A program made the position numbers and the translations under genes. This document shows positions 7,366 to 15,764 of a stretch of DNA of 64,000 nt, piece by piece. The notes beneath the pieces were generated by a model. It saw only the letters and a program-made list of their open reading frames with translations. It was not told where the DNA came from and searched no databases. The stretch lies in NCBI GenBank assembly GCA_022013685.1, contig JAKLPV010000092.1, positions 1-64,000 of the forward strand, read 5' to 3'. The number at the start of each line of letters is the position of its first letter. Position 1 is the first letter of the stretch. This DNA comes from Anaerolineae bacterium (lineage in GTDB: Bacteria; Chloroflexota; Anaerolineae; Anaerolineales; Villigracilaceae).

Positions 7366-8448
7366 ATGTATTCTTTTGAACCCAACGAAGAACAGCAAAT
7401 GTTGATTGATGCTGTTGCCCGCTATGCCAAAGGCGATCTGCGCCCGGCCGGGCGCGAGGCCGAAGAAAGCCAGAGCCTGCCCAAGAAACTGGTCAACAAA
7501 GGCTGGGAACTGGGTGTCTTGCAGGCTTCCGTCCCCGAAGCGTATGGCGGATTTGGCGAACGCTCGGCAGTCACGGGCGTGCTGGCCGCGGAAGAAATGG
7601 CCTGGGGTGACCTGGCTGGAACCCTGGCGGTCATGACCCCCGGCCTGTTTGCCATGCCGATTTTGTTGGCGGGCAGCGAGGAGCAGAAGCAGGAGTGGAT
7701 TCCGCCGGTCATCGAGGGCGATTGGCCGAAGTTTACCGGCGCACTTATCGAGCCATCCTTTGATTTTGACCCCAACGAACTCAAGACGACTGCTACGCTT
7801 GAAAGGGATGATTTTGTACTGAACGGCGTCAAGACGATGGTTCCATTCGCCGCCGGAGCCGAGGCGCTGGTGGTGTATGCCAATCTCGAAGGGGCCACCA
7901 AAGGCTTCATCGTTCCGGGAGCAAGTGACGGGGTGAGTGTTTCCGAACCGGAAAAATTCATGAGCTTAAACGCCCTGCCGCTTTATCGGGTCACGCTCGA
8001 GAACGTAAAAATCCCCAAATCTCATATCCTGGAAGGCGATTTTGCCCCAGTTTTGGCGGCTATGCGCGTAGCCAATGCGTCAATAGCCGTTGGCGTTGCC
8101 AATGCTGCCTTTGAATATGCTCGCGATTATGCCAGGGAGCGCCAGGCATTTGGCGTGAAAATTGCCCAAAAGCAGGCGATTGCCTTCATGCTGGCCGAAA
8201 TGGCGACCGAGATTGAAGCCATTCGCCTGCTGAACTGGGAGGCGGCCTGGATGCTCGACGCTGGCAAGGACGAGGCTTTCACCCAGGCTTACCTGGCCGC
8301 GACTGGCGCTGCGGACATGGTCATGATGGTCACCGACCGTGCTGTGCAGATTTTGGGTGGCCATGGCTACATCCGCGAGTATCCGGTGGAGATGTGGATG
8401 CGCAACGGGCGCGGGTTTGCGACGTTTACCGGATTGGCGATTGTGTAG
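7366..8448 (+). CDS. Acyl-CoA dehydrogenase-like subunit lacking the catalytic Glu
   Basis: The 360-residue protein has the acyl-CoA dehydrogenase fold: a helical N-terminal domain with YGGFGE, a middle beta domain, and C-terminal helices with RQAFG and LGGHGYIREYPVEMWMR. At the usual catalytic position (YEGT) it reads TFTGL, with Thr near residue 355, and the chain stops a few residues later, so the final helix is missing. It lies next to a second family member that keeps the Glu. Heteromeric acyl-CoA dehydrogenases with one catalytic and one non-catalytic subunit are known from actinobacterial steroid catabolism, and that arrangement is inferred here. GGAGG lies 6 bases before the start. 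Confidence 0.8.
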   Translation: MYSFEPNEEQQMLIDAVARYAKGDLRPAGREAEESQSLPKKLVNKGWELGVLQASVPEAYGGFGERSAVTGVLAAEEMAWGDLAGTLAVMTPGLFAMPILLAGSEEQKQEWIPPVIEGDWPKFTGALIEPSFDFDPNELKTTATLERDDFVLNGVKTMVPFAAGAEALVVYANLEGATKGFIVPGASDGVSVSEPEKFMSLNALPLYRVTLENVKIPKSHILEGDFAPVLAAMRVANASIAVGVANAAFEYARDYARERQAFGVKIAQKQAIAFMLAEMATEIEAIRLLNWEAAWMLDAGKDEAFTQAYLAATGAADMVMMVTDRAVQILGGHGYIREYPVEMWMRNGRGFATFTGLAIV

Positions 8449-8530
8449 AGCGATATTCGATACTGGATATTCGATACTCGGCATTCGCTCTTCGATGCTC
8501 GAATTATCGAATATCGAATTATCGAATTGC
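8449..8530. repeat. TATCGAATATCGA-type repeat, copy 2
   Basis: It begins directly after the stop codon of the first acyl-CoA dehydrogenase and consists of units such as GATATTCGATACTGG and ATTATCGAATATCGAATTA. It ends about 20 bases before the next gene. Confidence 0.75.
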
Positions 8531-8552
8531 GGTACCCCGAAAGGATTTTCTT

Positions 8553-9815
8553 ATGACTATCGAATTTGAATCCCCAAAACCGATTAATAACATGCGCTAC
8601 ATGCTGCAAACGGTAGCCGATAACATGATGCGCCCAGTTTCGCGCGAAATGGACGAGAACGAGCACGCGATTCCGTATGGCTATATTGAATTTATGCACA
8701 CCGCCATGCGCTCAACCGGAGCCGGGTCGCTGGCGCCGCAGGAAAAAAAGAAAGAAGAAGACCCGAACAAGCCCAAGCATCCGCCCATTGGATACCAATC
8801 GCTTGCTTCGATGCTCGAAATGCTCTCGTGGGGTGATGTGGGCATGTACCTGATCACCCCCGGCGGCGGATTGGGCGCGGCGGCGGTCCAGGCGGCGGGC
8901 ACACCCGAGCAGAAAGCCAAATTCCTGGCGCGTTTTGCTGATGAGAAGCCGACTTTTGCCGCGATGTGCATGACCGAGCCGCAAGCCGGGTCGGATACAT
9001 CTGCCATTCGCGCGACCGCTATTTTGGACGAGAAAACCAACGAGTGGGTGCTGAACGGCGAGAAGATTTTCGTTACCGCCGGGCACAAGTCGTTTGTGCC
9101 GGATGAGCAGTTTGGCAAAGGCTTTATCGTCGTTTGGGCAACCATCGACCCGACGGCTGGCCGGGCCGGGATGCGCGCTTTCGTCGTCGAGGCGGGGACG
9201 CCGGGCGTGAAAGTGACCAAGCTGGAGCACAAGATGGGCATCCGCGTCAGCGATACGGCTTCAATTGTCTTGCAGGATGCGCGGGTGCCGTTCGATGCCC
9301 TGCTTGGGTCGCCGACCGTTGAAAAGACCACGACCGGCTTCAAGGGCGCGATGGCGACCTTCGACGCGACCCGTCCACTGGTGGCGGCGACCGGCGTCGG
9401 CGTGGCGCGCGCAGCGCTGGAGGAAGTCAAGAAAATGCTTGAGGAACAGGGCGTGACCATCCGCTATGGGCTGCCGAGGCAAAAACTGACTGCCATCGAG
9501 CGCGACATCGTCGACATGGAAATCATGCTCAAGAGCACCTGGCTGATGGTGCTGAAAGCGGTCTGGATGGCGGACAACCAGAAATCAAACGCGCTTGAGT
9601 CGTCGATGAGTAAGGTCAAGGCTGGCGATATCGTCACCAAAATTACCCAGAAAGCGGTCGAGATTATGGGGCCGCTCGGCTACAGCCGCGAATACCTGCT
9701 CGAAAAATGGTTCCGCGATGCTAAAATCACCGACATCTACGAAGGCACCGGGCAGATTAACCGGCTGGTCGTGGCGCGGCAGATTTTGGGGTATTCGGGT
9801 GCGGAACTTCGGTAA
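8553..9815 (+). CDS. Acyl-CoA dehydrogenase, catalytic partner
   Basis: The 420-residue flavoenzyme carries MTEPQAGSDTSAI (FAD and substrate loop) and, near residue 397, YEGTGQINR, which holds the catalytic Glu. A charged insert (QEKKKEEDPNKPK) follows the first helices. Reading frame extends further upstream, but only through an intergenic repeat; the ATG at 8553 with AAGGA about 8 bases ahead is preferred. It oxidises acyl-CoA to 2-enoyl-CoA and passes electrons to ETF. Together with the Glu-less protein upstream it may form an alpha2beta2-type enzyme (inference). Confidence 0.88.
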   Translation: MTIEFESPKPINNMRYMLQTVADNMMRPVSREMDENEHAIPYGYIEFMHTAMRSTGAGSLAPQEKKKEEDPNKPKHPPIGYQSLASMLEMLSWGDVGMYLITPGGGLGAAAVQAAGTPEQKAKFLARFADEKPTFAAMCMTEPQAGSDTSAIRATAILDEKTNEWVLNGEKIFVTAGHKSFVPDEQFGKGFIVVWATIDPTAGRAGMRAFVVEAGTPGVKVTKLEHKMGIRVSDTASIVLQDARVPFDALLGSPTVEKTTTGFKGAMATFDATRPLVAATGVGVARAALEEVKKMLEEQGVTIRYGLPRQKLTAIERDIVDMEIMLKSTWLMVLKAVWMADNQKSNALESSMSKVKAGDIVTKITQKAVEIMGPLGYSREYLLEKWFRDAKITDIYEGTGQINRLVVARQILGYSGAELR

Positions 9816-9819
9816 ATCG

Positions 9820-9915
9820 TTGTTCGATACTCGATACTGGATATTCGCTGCTCGATGTTTGGCTGGCCGAATTGTCGAATAACGAATATCGAATTATCGA
9901 ATTATCGAATATCGA
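9820..9915. repeat. TATCGAATATCGA-type repeat, copy 3
   Basis: Units of TTCGATACTCGATACTGG and inverted AACGAATATCGAATTATCG fill the space between the second dehydrogenase and the multifunctional gene and stop just before its ribosome-binding site. Confidence 0.75.
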
Positions 9916-9926
9916 CTGGAGAACTT

Positions 9927-12320
9927 ATGAACAAATATAAAATCAATCACGCCGTCGTCATCGGTTCCGGCACCATGGGCGCGGCGATTGCGGCGCATTT
10001 TGCCAATGCCGGGCTGGCGGTGACGTTGTTGGATATCGTGCCGGTAGGGCAAGTTGCCAACTTGCCCCACGAAGAGCGCAATAAAATCGTCAACACCGGG
10101 CTTGAGAACGCCAAAAAGGCCAAACCGGCGGCTTTTTTCTCGTCTGAGGGGCATGCTCTCGTCAAAACTGGCAATCTGGAAGATGATTTCGAGGCCGCCG
10201 TCAGCGGGGCCGATTTGGTGTTGGAGGTCATCGTCGAGAATCTCAAAATCAAGCAGTCGCTGATGGAGCGCATCGACGTGGCCCGCAAGCCGGGCAGTAT
10301 CATTGCCTCGAACACCTCCGGCATTCCGCTCAAGGATATTGCCGCCGGACGCAGCGACGATTTCAGGCAGCACTTCCTCGGCATGCACTTTTTCAATCCG
10401 CCGCGCTACCTGAAACTGCTCGAAGTCATCCCGACCGCCGACACCATGCCGGATGTTGTCACGTTCATCAGCCATTTTGGCGAATACCGCCTGGGCAAAG
10501 GCATTGTGCTGTGCAAAGACACGCCCAATTTCATTGGTAACCGGGTCGCGTTTGGCACTGGCGCTTTTGCGCTCGATTTCATCATCAACAACGGCTACAG
10601 CGTCGATGAAGTCGACGCCCTCACTGGCCCGCTGATGGGGCGTCCGCGCACTGCCACCTTCCGCCTGATCGACCTGGTTGGCATCGACGTTTGGGACCAT
10701 GTTGGGCGCAACCTGGCCCCGGCCATCCCGCACGACAGCTACGCCCAGCCCTACTTGCAGGCCGAAAAACCCAACGCACTGATTAAATCACTGCTGGAGC
10801 GCGGCTGGCTGGGCAACAAAAGCAAGGTCGGATTTTACAAGGAAGTGAGGGGGGAGGGCGGCAAGAAGGAATTCTGGTCCCTGAACCTGTCCACGCTGGA
10901 GCATGAAGCGCCGACCAAACCCAGGTTTGATTCCGTTAAACAGGCCAAAGATACCGAAGACCTGGCCGAGCGGCTGACAGTTCTCCTTGAAGCCGACGAC
11001 AAAGCCGCCAAACTGGTGCAAGCCCTCACCTGGCAGGGATTCCAGTACGCGGCAGCGATCATCCCCGAAGTGGCCGACACGCCCAAGCCGATTGATGATG
11101 CCGTCCGCTGGGGGTTTGGGCACGAGGCCGGGCCTTTCGAAACCTGGGACAGGCTCGGGGTGGAACGATCCGCGCAGCGAATGGCTGAAGCCGGGTTCCC
11201 GGCCCCGGAATGGGTATCCCATATGCTCGCCGGTGGAACGTCCACTTTTTACCTGTATGAAGGCAAAATCAAAGTCGGCGTGTATGATGTGGCGCAGAAG
11301 AAATATGTGCCGCTGACGCGTCCGGCCGGGTTTGTGACGATTTCCGGCTCGAAAAAGGTGGCCGAGAATGCCGGCGCGACGCTCTATGACATCGGCGATG
11401 GCGTCGGGCTGGTCGAGTTCCACACCAAAATGAACGCGCTCGACGACGATATTTTTGAGATTACCTCGCTGGCGCTCGAGAAGGCCGAAACCGAGTTCGA
11501 TGGGCTGGTGATTGGCTCGGAAGCCGACAATTTTAGCGCGGGCGCGAACCTGTTCATGGTGGTTGTGGCCGCCCAGCAGGGCATGTGGGATGTGCTCGAT
11601 GGGGCCATTCGCAAACTGCAAAACCTGAACATGCGCATGCGTTACTTCCCCAAGCCGGTGGTGGTTGCCCCGGCCGGGCTGGCCCTGGGCGGCGGCGCGG
11701 AAGTGACCATGCACGGTTCGCGGGTGGTTGCGGCGGGCGAGTTGTATATTGGGCTGGTGGAGTTGGGCGCGGGCGTCATCCCGGCGGGGGCCGGGACGAA
11801 GGAAATGCTGCGGCGCGTGGTCAACCCGCCGATGCGCACCCAGAACGCGGACGCCTTCCCTTATCTCCAGCGCGTTTTTGAGCAGATTGGGCTGGCCAAG
11901 GTGGCGACCAGCGCCGAGGAGGCCCGCCAGGCCGGATTCCTGACCGCTTCCGACCGAATCATCCTGAACCGCGACCATCTGCTGACCGAAGCCAAGCGCG
12001 AAGTGCTGCACCTGGCTGCCAGTAACTACCGTCCGCCCGCGCCGGAGCAGATTTATGCGGCGGGCCGCGATGCCCTGGCTGCGCTAAGAGTTGGAATCCA
12101 TATGATGGCTGAAGGGAAATACATCACTGAGTATGAGAAGGTCATCGCTGGCAAGCTGGCGTATGTTATGACCGGCGGCGAACTGAGCAAGCCGGCCTGG
12201 GTCAGCGAGCAATATATTCTTGACCTGGAGCGTGAAGCTTTCCTGAGCCTGTGTGGCAACGAAAAGACCCAGGCGCGCATGTGGAATCTGTTGCAGACGG
12301 GCAAACCGTTGAGGAATTAA
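9927..12320 (+). CDS. FadN-type 3-hydroxyacyl-CoA dehydrogenase / enoyl-CoA hydratase
   Basis: About 797 residues. The N-terminal Rossmann domain has VIGSGTMGAAIAAHFANAG (NAD binding), then FFNPPRYLKLLEVI and the helical C-terminal half of hydroxyacyl-CoA dehydrogenase. From about residue 490 a crotonase domain follows (ADNFSAGANL oxyanion-hole region; ALGGGAEVTMH). The order dehydrogenase-then-hydratase is that of Bacillus FadN, opposite to E. coli FadB. GGAG lies 5 bases before the chosen ATG. Just after the first strand, VGQVANLPHEE looks like a repeat insertion (see 10047). It performs the middle two steps of beta-oxidation and is followed by thiolase. Confidence 0.9.
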   Translation: MNKYKINHAVVIGSGTMGAAIAAHFANAGLAVTLLDIVPVGQVANLPHEERNKIVNTGLENAKKAKPAAFFSSEGHALVKTGNLEDDFEAAVSGADLVLEVIVENLKIKQSLMERIDVARKPGSIIASNTSGIPLKDIAAGRSDDFRQHFLGMHFFNPPRYLKLLEVIPTADTMPDVVTFISHFGEYRLGKGIVLCKDTPNFIGNRVAFGTGAFALDFIINNGYSVDEVDALTGPLMGRPRTATFRLIDLVGIDVWDHVGRNLAPAIPHDSYAQPYLQAEKPNALIKSLLERGWLGNKSKVGFYKEVRGEGGKKEFWSLNLSTLEHEAPTKPRFDSVKQAKDTEDLAERLTVLLEADDKAAKLVQALTWQGFQYAAAIIPEVADTPKPIDDAVRWGFGHEAGPFETWDRLGVERSAQRMAEAGFPAPEWVSHMLAGGTSTFYLYEGKIKVGVYDVAQKKYVPLTRPAGFVTISGSKKVAENAGATLYDIGDGVGLVEFHTKMNALDDDIFEITSLALEKAETEFDGLVIGSEADNFSAGANLFMVVVAAQQGMWDVLDGAIRKLQNLNMRMRYFPKPVVVAPAGLALGGGAEVTMHGSRVVAAGELYIGLVELGAGVIPAGAGTKEMLRRVVNPPMRTQNADAFPYLQRVFEQIGLAKVATSAEEARQAGFLTASDRIILNRDHLLTEAKREVLHLAASNYRPPAPEQIYAAGRDALAALRVGIHMMAEGKYITEYEKVIAGKLAYVMTGGELSKPAWVSEQYILDLEREAFLSLCGNEKTQARMWNLLQTGKPLRN
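10047..10067. repeat. Palindrome inside the FadN-like gene
   Basis: GGGCAAGTT-GCC-AACTTGCCC, a perfect palindrome with 9-base arms, lies in frame and encodes GQVANLP. It falls in a surface loop after the first Rossmann strand. It looks like a dispersed palindromic repeat captured by the coding region. Confidence 0.5.
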
Positions 12321-12323
12321 AAG

Positions 12324-12842
12324 CTTTTGGACGCGGAGTTTACGGAGTTGCGCGGAGATTTTTTTATGAATGTGAAAAGGCCAACGCAACAGGCAAAGTT
12401 TGAAGGAAAACATGCCGAGGTTACCGAGAAAATCTTGCGCGCGTTTTTCGACTTGCACACGGAATTGGGCTATGGTTTTTCTGAAAAAGTCTATGAGAAC
12501 AGCCTGGCGATTTTGATGCAGGAGCGCGGTCTGAAGATTCAGCAGCAAATGCCAATCCATGTCTATTTTCATGGCAAGGTGGTTGGCGAATATATCGCGG
12601 ATGCGCTTGTCAATGATGTTGTTGTGGTCGAATTAAAGGCTGTAAGTAAACTCAACGAAGACCACGCTGCTCAACTTTTGAACTATTTGAAAGCGACCGA
12701 TTACGAAGTTGGCCTGCTCCTGAATTTTGGTCAAACCGCTGAATTTCGTCGCAAAGTTTATGACAACGAGCTCAAAGGCTCCCGTTCCTGGGTGCAAAAA
12801 TAAGATTGCTCCGTAAAATCCGTCCTCTCCGTGTCCAAAAAG
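12324..12842. mobile_element. GxxExxY gene cassette between imperfect inverted repeats
   Basis: The left end reads CTTTTGGACGCGGAG then TTTACGGAG. The right end, read on the other strand, is CTTTTTGGACACGGAG with TTTTACGGAG further in. The only gene inside is GxxExxY. The cassette separates the FadN-like and thiolase genes of one pathway. No transposase is present, so movement would need an outside enzyme. Confidence 0.5.
12366..12803 (+). CDS. GxxExxY-family protein
   Basis: The 145-residue protein contains [19 protein letters not shown], which holds the GxxExxY signature, and [25 protein letters not shown]. The latter carries a D...ExK-like pattern ([10 protein letters not shown]...VELKA), suggesting a PD-(D/E)XK nuclease-like fold. 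No biochemical function has been shown for the family. The reading frame is open further upstream, but only within the flanking repeat, so I use the ATG at 12366. It sits in a beta-oxidation cluster to which it has no evident functional link and is bounded by inverted repeats, as often seen for this family. Confidence 0.85.
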   Translation: MNVKRPTQQAKFEGKHAEVTEKILRAFFDLHTELGYGFSEKVYENSLAILMQERGLKIQQQMPIHVYFHGKVVGEYIADALVNDVVVVELKAVSKLNEDHAAQLLNYLKATDYEVGLLLNFGQTAEFRRKVYDNELKGSRSWVQK

Positions 12843-12853
12843 AAGGAGAATTT

Positions 12854-14038
12854 ATGAATCTAAAAGATGCTGTAATTGTTTCAGCCGCGCGAACGGCTGT
12901 GGGAAAATCGAAGCGTGGCGGGCTGGCGACGGTTCGGCCCGATGAAATGGCCGCCGAGGTGGTGCGGGAGTTGCTGCGCCGCACGCCGGGCCTCGACCCG
13001 GCCGAAGTGGAAGATGTCATTCTCGGCTGCGCCTTCCCCGAAGGTGAGCAGGGGCTGAACATGGCGCGCACCGTCGCTTTGCGGGCCGGGCTGCCACACA
13101 CTGTCAGCGGTGAGACCATCAACCGCTATTGCTCCTCCGGGGTGCAGTCGATTGCCCATGCCGCGTATGCGATTATGACCGGCCAGATGGAAGTTGCCAT
13201 CGCTGGCGGGGCTGAGTCGATGTCGATGGTGCCGATGACCGGTAATAAATTTGCGCCGAATGCCTATTTTGCGGCGGAAGACCCGACCGCCTATACCAAT
13301 ATGGGCCTGACCGCTGAGAATGTAGCTGACAAATACGGCATTTCACGCGCAGATCAGGACGCTTTTGCCCTGCGCTCGCACCAGAAAGCGGTTGCGGCGG
13401 TGACGGGCGGAGTCTTCGACCCGGAGATTGTGCCGATTGAGGTTGAAACCGTCGAAGTGGTGGATGGTGCGCCGGTAACGAAGAAATTCACCGTCAGCCG
13501 CGATGAAGGCCCACGCGCCGATACGACCCTCGAAGCGCTTGCCAAACTGCGGCCAGCCTTCAAGGAAGGCGGCTCGGTTACGGCTGGCAACTCATCCCAG
13601 ACTTCGGACGGGGCGGCGGCGGTGATGATCATGTCCGCAGAAAAGGCGTCCGCGCTGGGATTGAAGCCGCTGGCCCGTTTTGTGGCATTCGCCACCGGCG
13701 GCGTCCCGGCTGATTTGATGGGCATCGGCCCGATTGCGGCCATCCCGAAAGCGCTTAAACTGGCGGGCTTGAAACAGGAAGATATTGACCTGTTTGAGTT
13801 GAACGAGGCTTTTGCCGCCCAGAGTCTGGCTGTCATCCGCGAGTTGGGGCTGGACGAGAGCAAAATCAACCCGAACGGCGGGGCGATTGCGCTTGGGCAT
13901 CCGCTCGGCTGTACCGGTGGTAAACTTACCACGCAGTTGATCTATGAAATGGCCCGCAGAAAATCCCGCTATGGCATGGTGACCATGTGCATCGGCGGCG
14001 GCATGGGCGCTGCATCCATTTTTGAAAATCTACAGTGA
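12854..14038 (+). CDS. fadA: Acetyl-CoA acyltransferase (thiolase)
   Basis: The 394-residue protein has the complete thiolase active site: nucleophilic Cys93 in [11 protein letters not shown], His in [14 protein letters not shown] and the second Cys in CIGGGMGAA. It cleaves 3-ketoacyl-CoA to acetyl-CoA and a shortened acyl-CoA, the last step of beta-oxidation. AAGGAG lies 8 bases before the ATG at 12854; the AAGGAG and start are placed right after the GxxExxY cassette end. Its length is that of the degradative thiolase family. The symbol is by pathway context; a biosynthetic acetyl-CoA acetyltransferase is less likely here. Confidence 0.88.
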   Translation: MNLKDAVIVSAARTAVGKSKRGGLATVRPDEMAAEVVRELLRRTPGLDPAEVEDVILGCAFPEGEQGLNMARTVALRAGLPHTVSGETINRYCSSGVQSIAHAAYAIMTGQMEVAIAGGAESMSMVPMTGNKFAPNAYFAAEDPTAYTNMGLTAENVADKYGISRADQDAFALRSHQKAVAAVTGGVFDPEIVPIEVETVEVVDGAPVTKKFTVSRDEGPRADTTLEALAKLRPAFKEGGSVTAGNSSQTSDGAAAVMIMSAEKASALGLKPLARFVAFATGGVPADLMGIGPIAAIPKALKLAGLKQEDIDLFELNEAFAAQSLAVIRELGLDESKINPNGGAIALGHPLGCTGGKLTTQLIYEMARRKSRYGMVTMCIGGGMGAASIFENLQ

Positions 14039-14040
14039 CG

Positions 14041-14108
14041 AGATTAGATATTCGAAATTCGACTTTCGAGTATCGAGTGCCGAGTATCGAATACCGAATA
14101 TTTAGTAT
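14041..14108. repeat. TATCGAATATCGA-type repeat, copy 4
   Basis: Units such as GATATTCGAAATTCGACTTTCG and GTATCGAATACCGAATA lie between the thiolase stop codon and the SCP2 gene (unit pieces separated by single-base changes). Confidence 0.7.
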
Positions 14109-14137
14109 CGACCAACCAATAACAAGGAGACTAACAA

Positions 14138-14464
14138 ATGGCTTTAACAATCGAAACCCTGATGTCCAAAATGCCCGGTGCCTTCCTGCCGGAAAAGGCC
14201 CCCGGTCTGAATGCTGTCATCCAGTTCAAATTTACCGGAGAGGAAGCCGGGGATTGGTATGCTGACATCAAAGATGGCAAGGTTGATGTTCAAAAAGGCG
14301 TTCACGCCACCCCAAAAATGACCTTGACCGCTGATTCCGGCGATTATGTCAGGATTTTCACCGGCGAACTGGATGGGATGAAGGCCTTCATGGAAGGCAA
14401 GCTTAAGTTGACCGGCGACCTGAACCTGGCCATGAAACTGACCCAGATGTTCAAAGTTCGCTAA
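14138..14464 (+). CDS. SCP2 sterol-transfer-family lipid-binding protein
   Basis: The 108-residue protein matches the SCP2 fold: AVIQFKFTGEEAGDWYADIKDG strands (residues about 24-46), TPKMTLTADSGDYVRIFTGEL and the C-terminal MEGKLKLTGDLNLAMKL. Members bind acyl-CoA or other lipids in a hydrophobic tunnel. As the last gene of the beta-oxidation cluster it may present acyl-CoA substrates (inference). AAGGAG lies about 10 bases before the ATG. Two hairpin terminators follow. Confidence 0.88.
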   Translation: MALTIETLMSKMPGAFLPEKAPGLNAVIQFKFTGEEAGDWYADIKDGKVDVQKGVHATPKMTLTADSGDYVRIFTGELDGMKAFMEGKLKLTGDLNLAMKLTQMFKVR

Positions 14465-14481
14465 TGAAATAGCGTTTATAA

Positions 14482-14520
14482 AAGCAAAACACCGTCTGTG
14501 TTTTAGGCGGTGTTTTGCTT
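14482..14520 (+). terminator. Terminator of the beta-oxidation cluster
   Basis: A 13-bp stem, AAGCAAAACACCG with CGGTGTTTTGCTT around a 13-base loop, starts 17 bases after the SCP2 stop. Confidence 0.8.
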
Positions 14521-14548
14521 GGTTGTTTATTGAAAATTTTCTGCACAA

Positions 14549-14583
14549 AAAACTCCCCGTTATTCAAAATGACGGGGAGTTTT
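14549..14583. terminator. Bidirectional terminator before the SPFH gene end
   Basis: AAAACTCCCCGT pairs with ACGGGGAGTTTT (12 bp). It is A-rich on the left and T-rich on the right, placed 13 bases beyond the end of the minus-strand SPFH gene. Confidence 0.8.
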
Positions 14584-14595
14584 ATCATTAATTAT

Positions 14596-15666
14596 TTAAC
14601 CCTTTAGGAATTCTTCAAGCGAGCCCTTGCTGATGCGATAAGCGCTGCCGAGTTTCTTGGCCTTCAGGTCACCTGCCTGGATGGCCGCGATCACATCTTC
14701 TTCAGAGACACGCAGAACGGCGGCCGCTTCGGAGGGCGTCATTACATCGGACATTGCACCGCCAGCCGCGGCTCCGCTGGCTGTCGATTGCTGGGCGGAT
14801 TGCTGCTGGGTAGGCTGTTGGTAGCCGCCTTGCAGGGCCTGGCCCATGATGTTGCCGATACCCATCCCGGCGCCAATCCCGGCGGTCAGACCTGCGCCGC
14901 CGCTCTGGTTGTTAGCGGCGTCGCGCATTGCGTCTGCTGCTTGCAGTTGGGTGTAGGTGGCCATGTCGAGCATGCCCATATCGCGCAGCTCCTGGGCCGA
15001 TTTTTCGGACGGTTTCAGGTTGCCGATGTAGAAGGTTTTTAGCGTCAGGCCAAGGGCTGTGAAGTCGTCCTGGGCCTTGGCGCGCACACCGGCGCCGAGT
15101 TCTTCGGTCAGGCCGATCAGTTCGGGAACGCTTTTCTTCGCGCCGGTTTCGCCCAATAAGTCCTGGAATTTGGAAAGCAGCATGGTGCGCATGCGCTCTT
15201 CAATTTCACTGGTGCGGAAGATGGCCTGCTTGCCGACAATGTTGGTCACAAATAGTTGCGGGTCATTGACCTGGAAGGAATAGGTCCCGAAGCCTTGCAG
15301 CAGCGCTACGCCAAGTCCCATGCCCGGGTTGCGGACGATGATCGGCTGGGGCGTGCCCCATTTCTTGTTGGCAAATTCTTTCAGCGAGACGAAATACACT
15401 TCCGCGGGGAAGGGGGTTCGATCGTTGAAGGCTTTCCCGATGAAATCGATCAGTTTGGGGACGTTGGCGGTCACCAGGGTGTGCATACCGGGGCCGAAGA
15501 CATCCAGCGCCTGGCCGTTGCGGAAGAAGACCGCAGCCTGTCCATCGCGGACGATCAACTGGGAACCGATGCGGTAATCGCCAATGCTGGTGTCATCCGG
15601 AAAGCGGTGAACGATTTCATCCACCATTTCGTTGCGATATTCGATAACGTCAAAGATACGAGCCAT
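14596..15666 (-). CDS. SPFH-domain protein fused to an excisionase-type HTH
   Basis: The 356-residue protein opens with the SPFH/virion-core-type region (MARIFDVIEYRNEMVDEIVHRFP, shown to residue 20 as MARIFDVIEYRNEMVDEIVH) and continues to about residue 235, including LVTANVPKLI and GFGTYSFQVNDPQLF. A Gly/Gln-rich linker (about 250-305) leads to a helix-turn-helix of the HTH_17/excisionase type: MTPSEAAAVLRVSEEDVIAA and KKLGSAYRISKGSLEEFL. In related proteins this position usually carries a zinc ribbon. The neighbouring minus-strand gene upstream encodes a zinc-ribbon protein. Function is unknown; membrane- or stress-associated scaffolding is the family expectation. Confidence 0.8.
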   Translation of the reverse strand: MARIFDVIEYRNEMVDEIVHRFPDDTSIGDYRIGSQLIVRDGQAAVFFRNGQALDVFGPGMHTLVTANVPKLIDFIGKAFNDRTPFPAEVYFVSLKEFANKKWGTPQPIIVRNPGMGLGVALLQGFGTYSFQVNDPQLFVTNIVGKQAIFRTSEIEERMRTMLLSKFQDLLGETGAKKSVPELIGLTEELGAGVRAKAQDDFTALGLTLKTFYIGNLKPSEKSAQELRDMGMLDMATYTQLQAADAMRDAANNQSGGAGLTAGIGAGMGIGNIMGQALQGGYQQPTQQQSAQQSTASGAAAGGAMSDVMTPSEAAAVLRVSEEDVIAAIQAGDLKAKKLGSAYRISKGSLEEFLKG

Positions 15667-15764
15667 GCTTCTCTCCTTATTAAGTTCAGGGCATCAATAG
15701 GTTAATTGTAGTCCATCCAAGATGATGTTTCAAGCATTATATACGTCAATTTATCAAAAATGTT

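Noticed and set aside
8394-8552. N-terminal extension of the second acyl-CoA dehydrogenase into the preceding gene
   Set aside because: The extra 53 codons lie in the end of the previous gene and in an intergenic repeat; the ATG at 8553 has a ribosome-binding site.
7264-9915. CRISPR array made of the TATCGAATATCGA units
   Set aside because: Units vary, are not separated by spacers of constant length, and no cas genes are present.
10788-12011. Minus-strand frame of 407 codons opposite the FadN-like gene
   Set aside because: Antisense to intact dehydrogenase/crotonase motifs; its His/Arg/Gly-rich composition is typical of a shadow frame.
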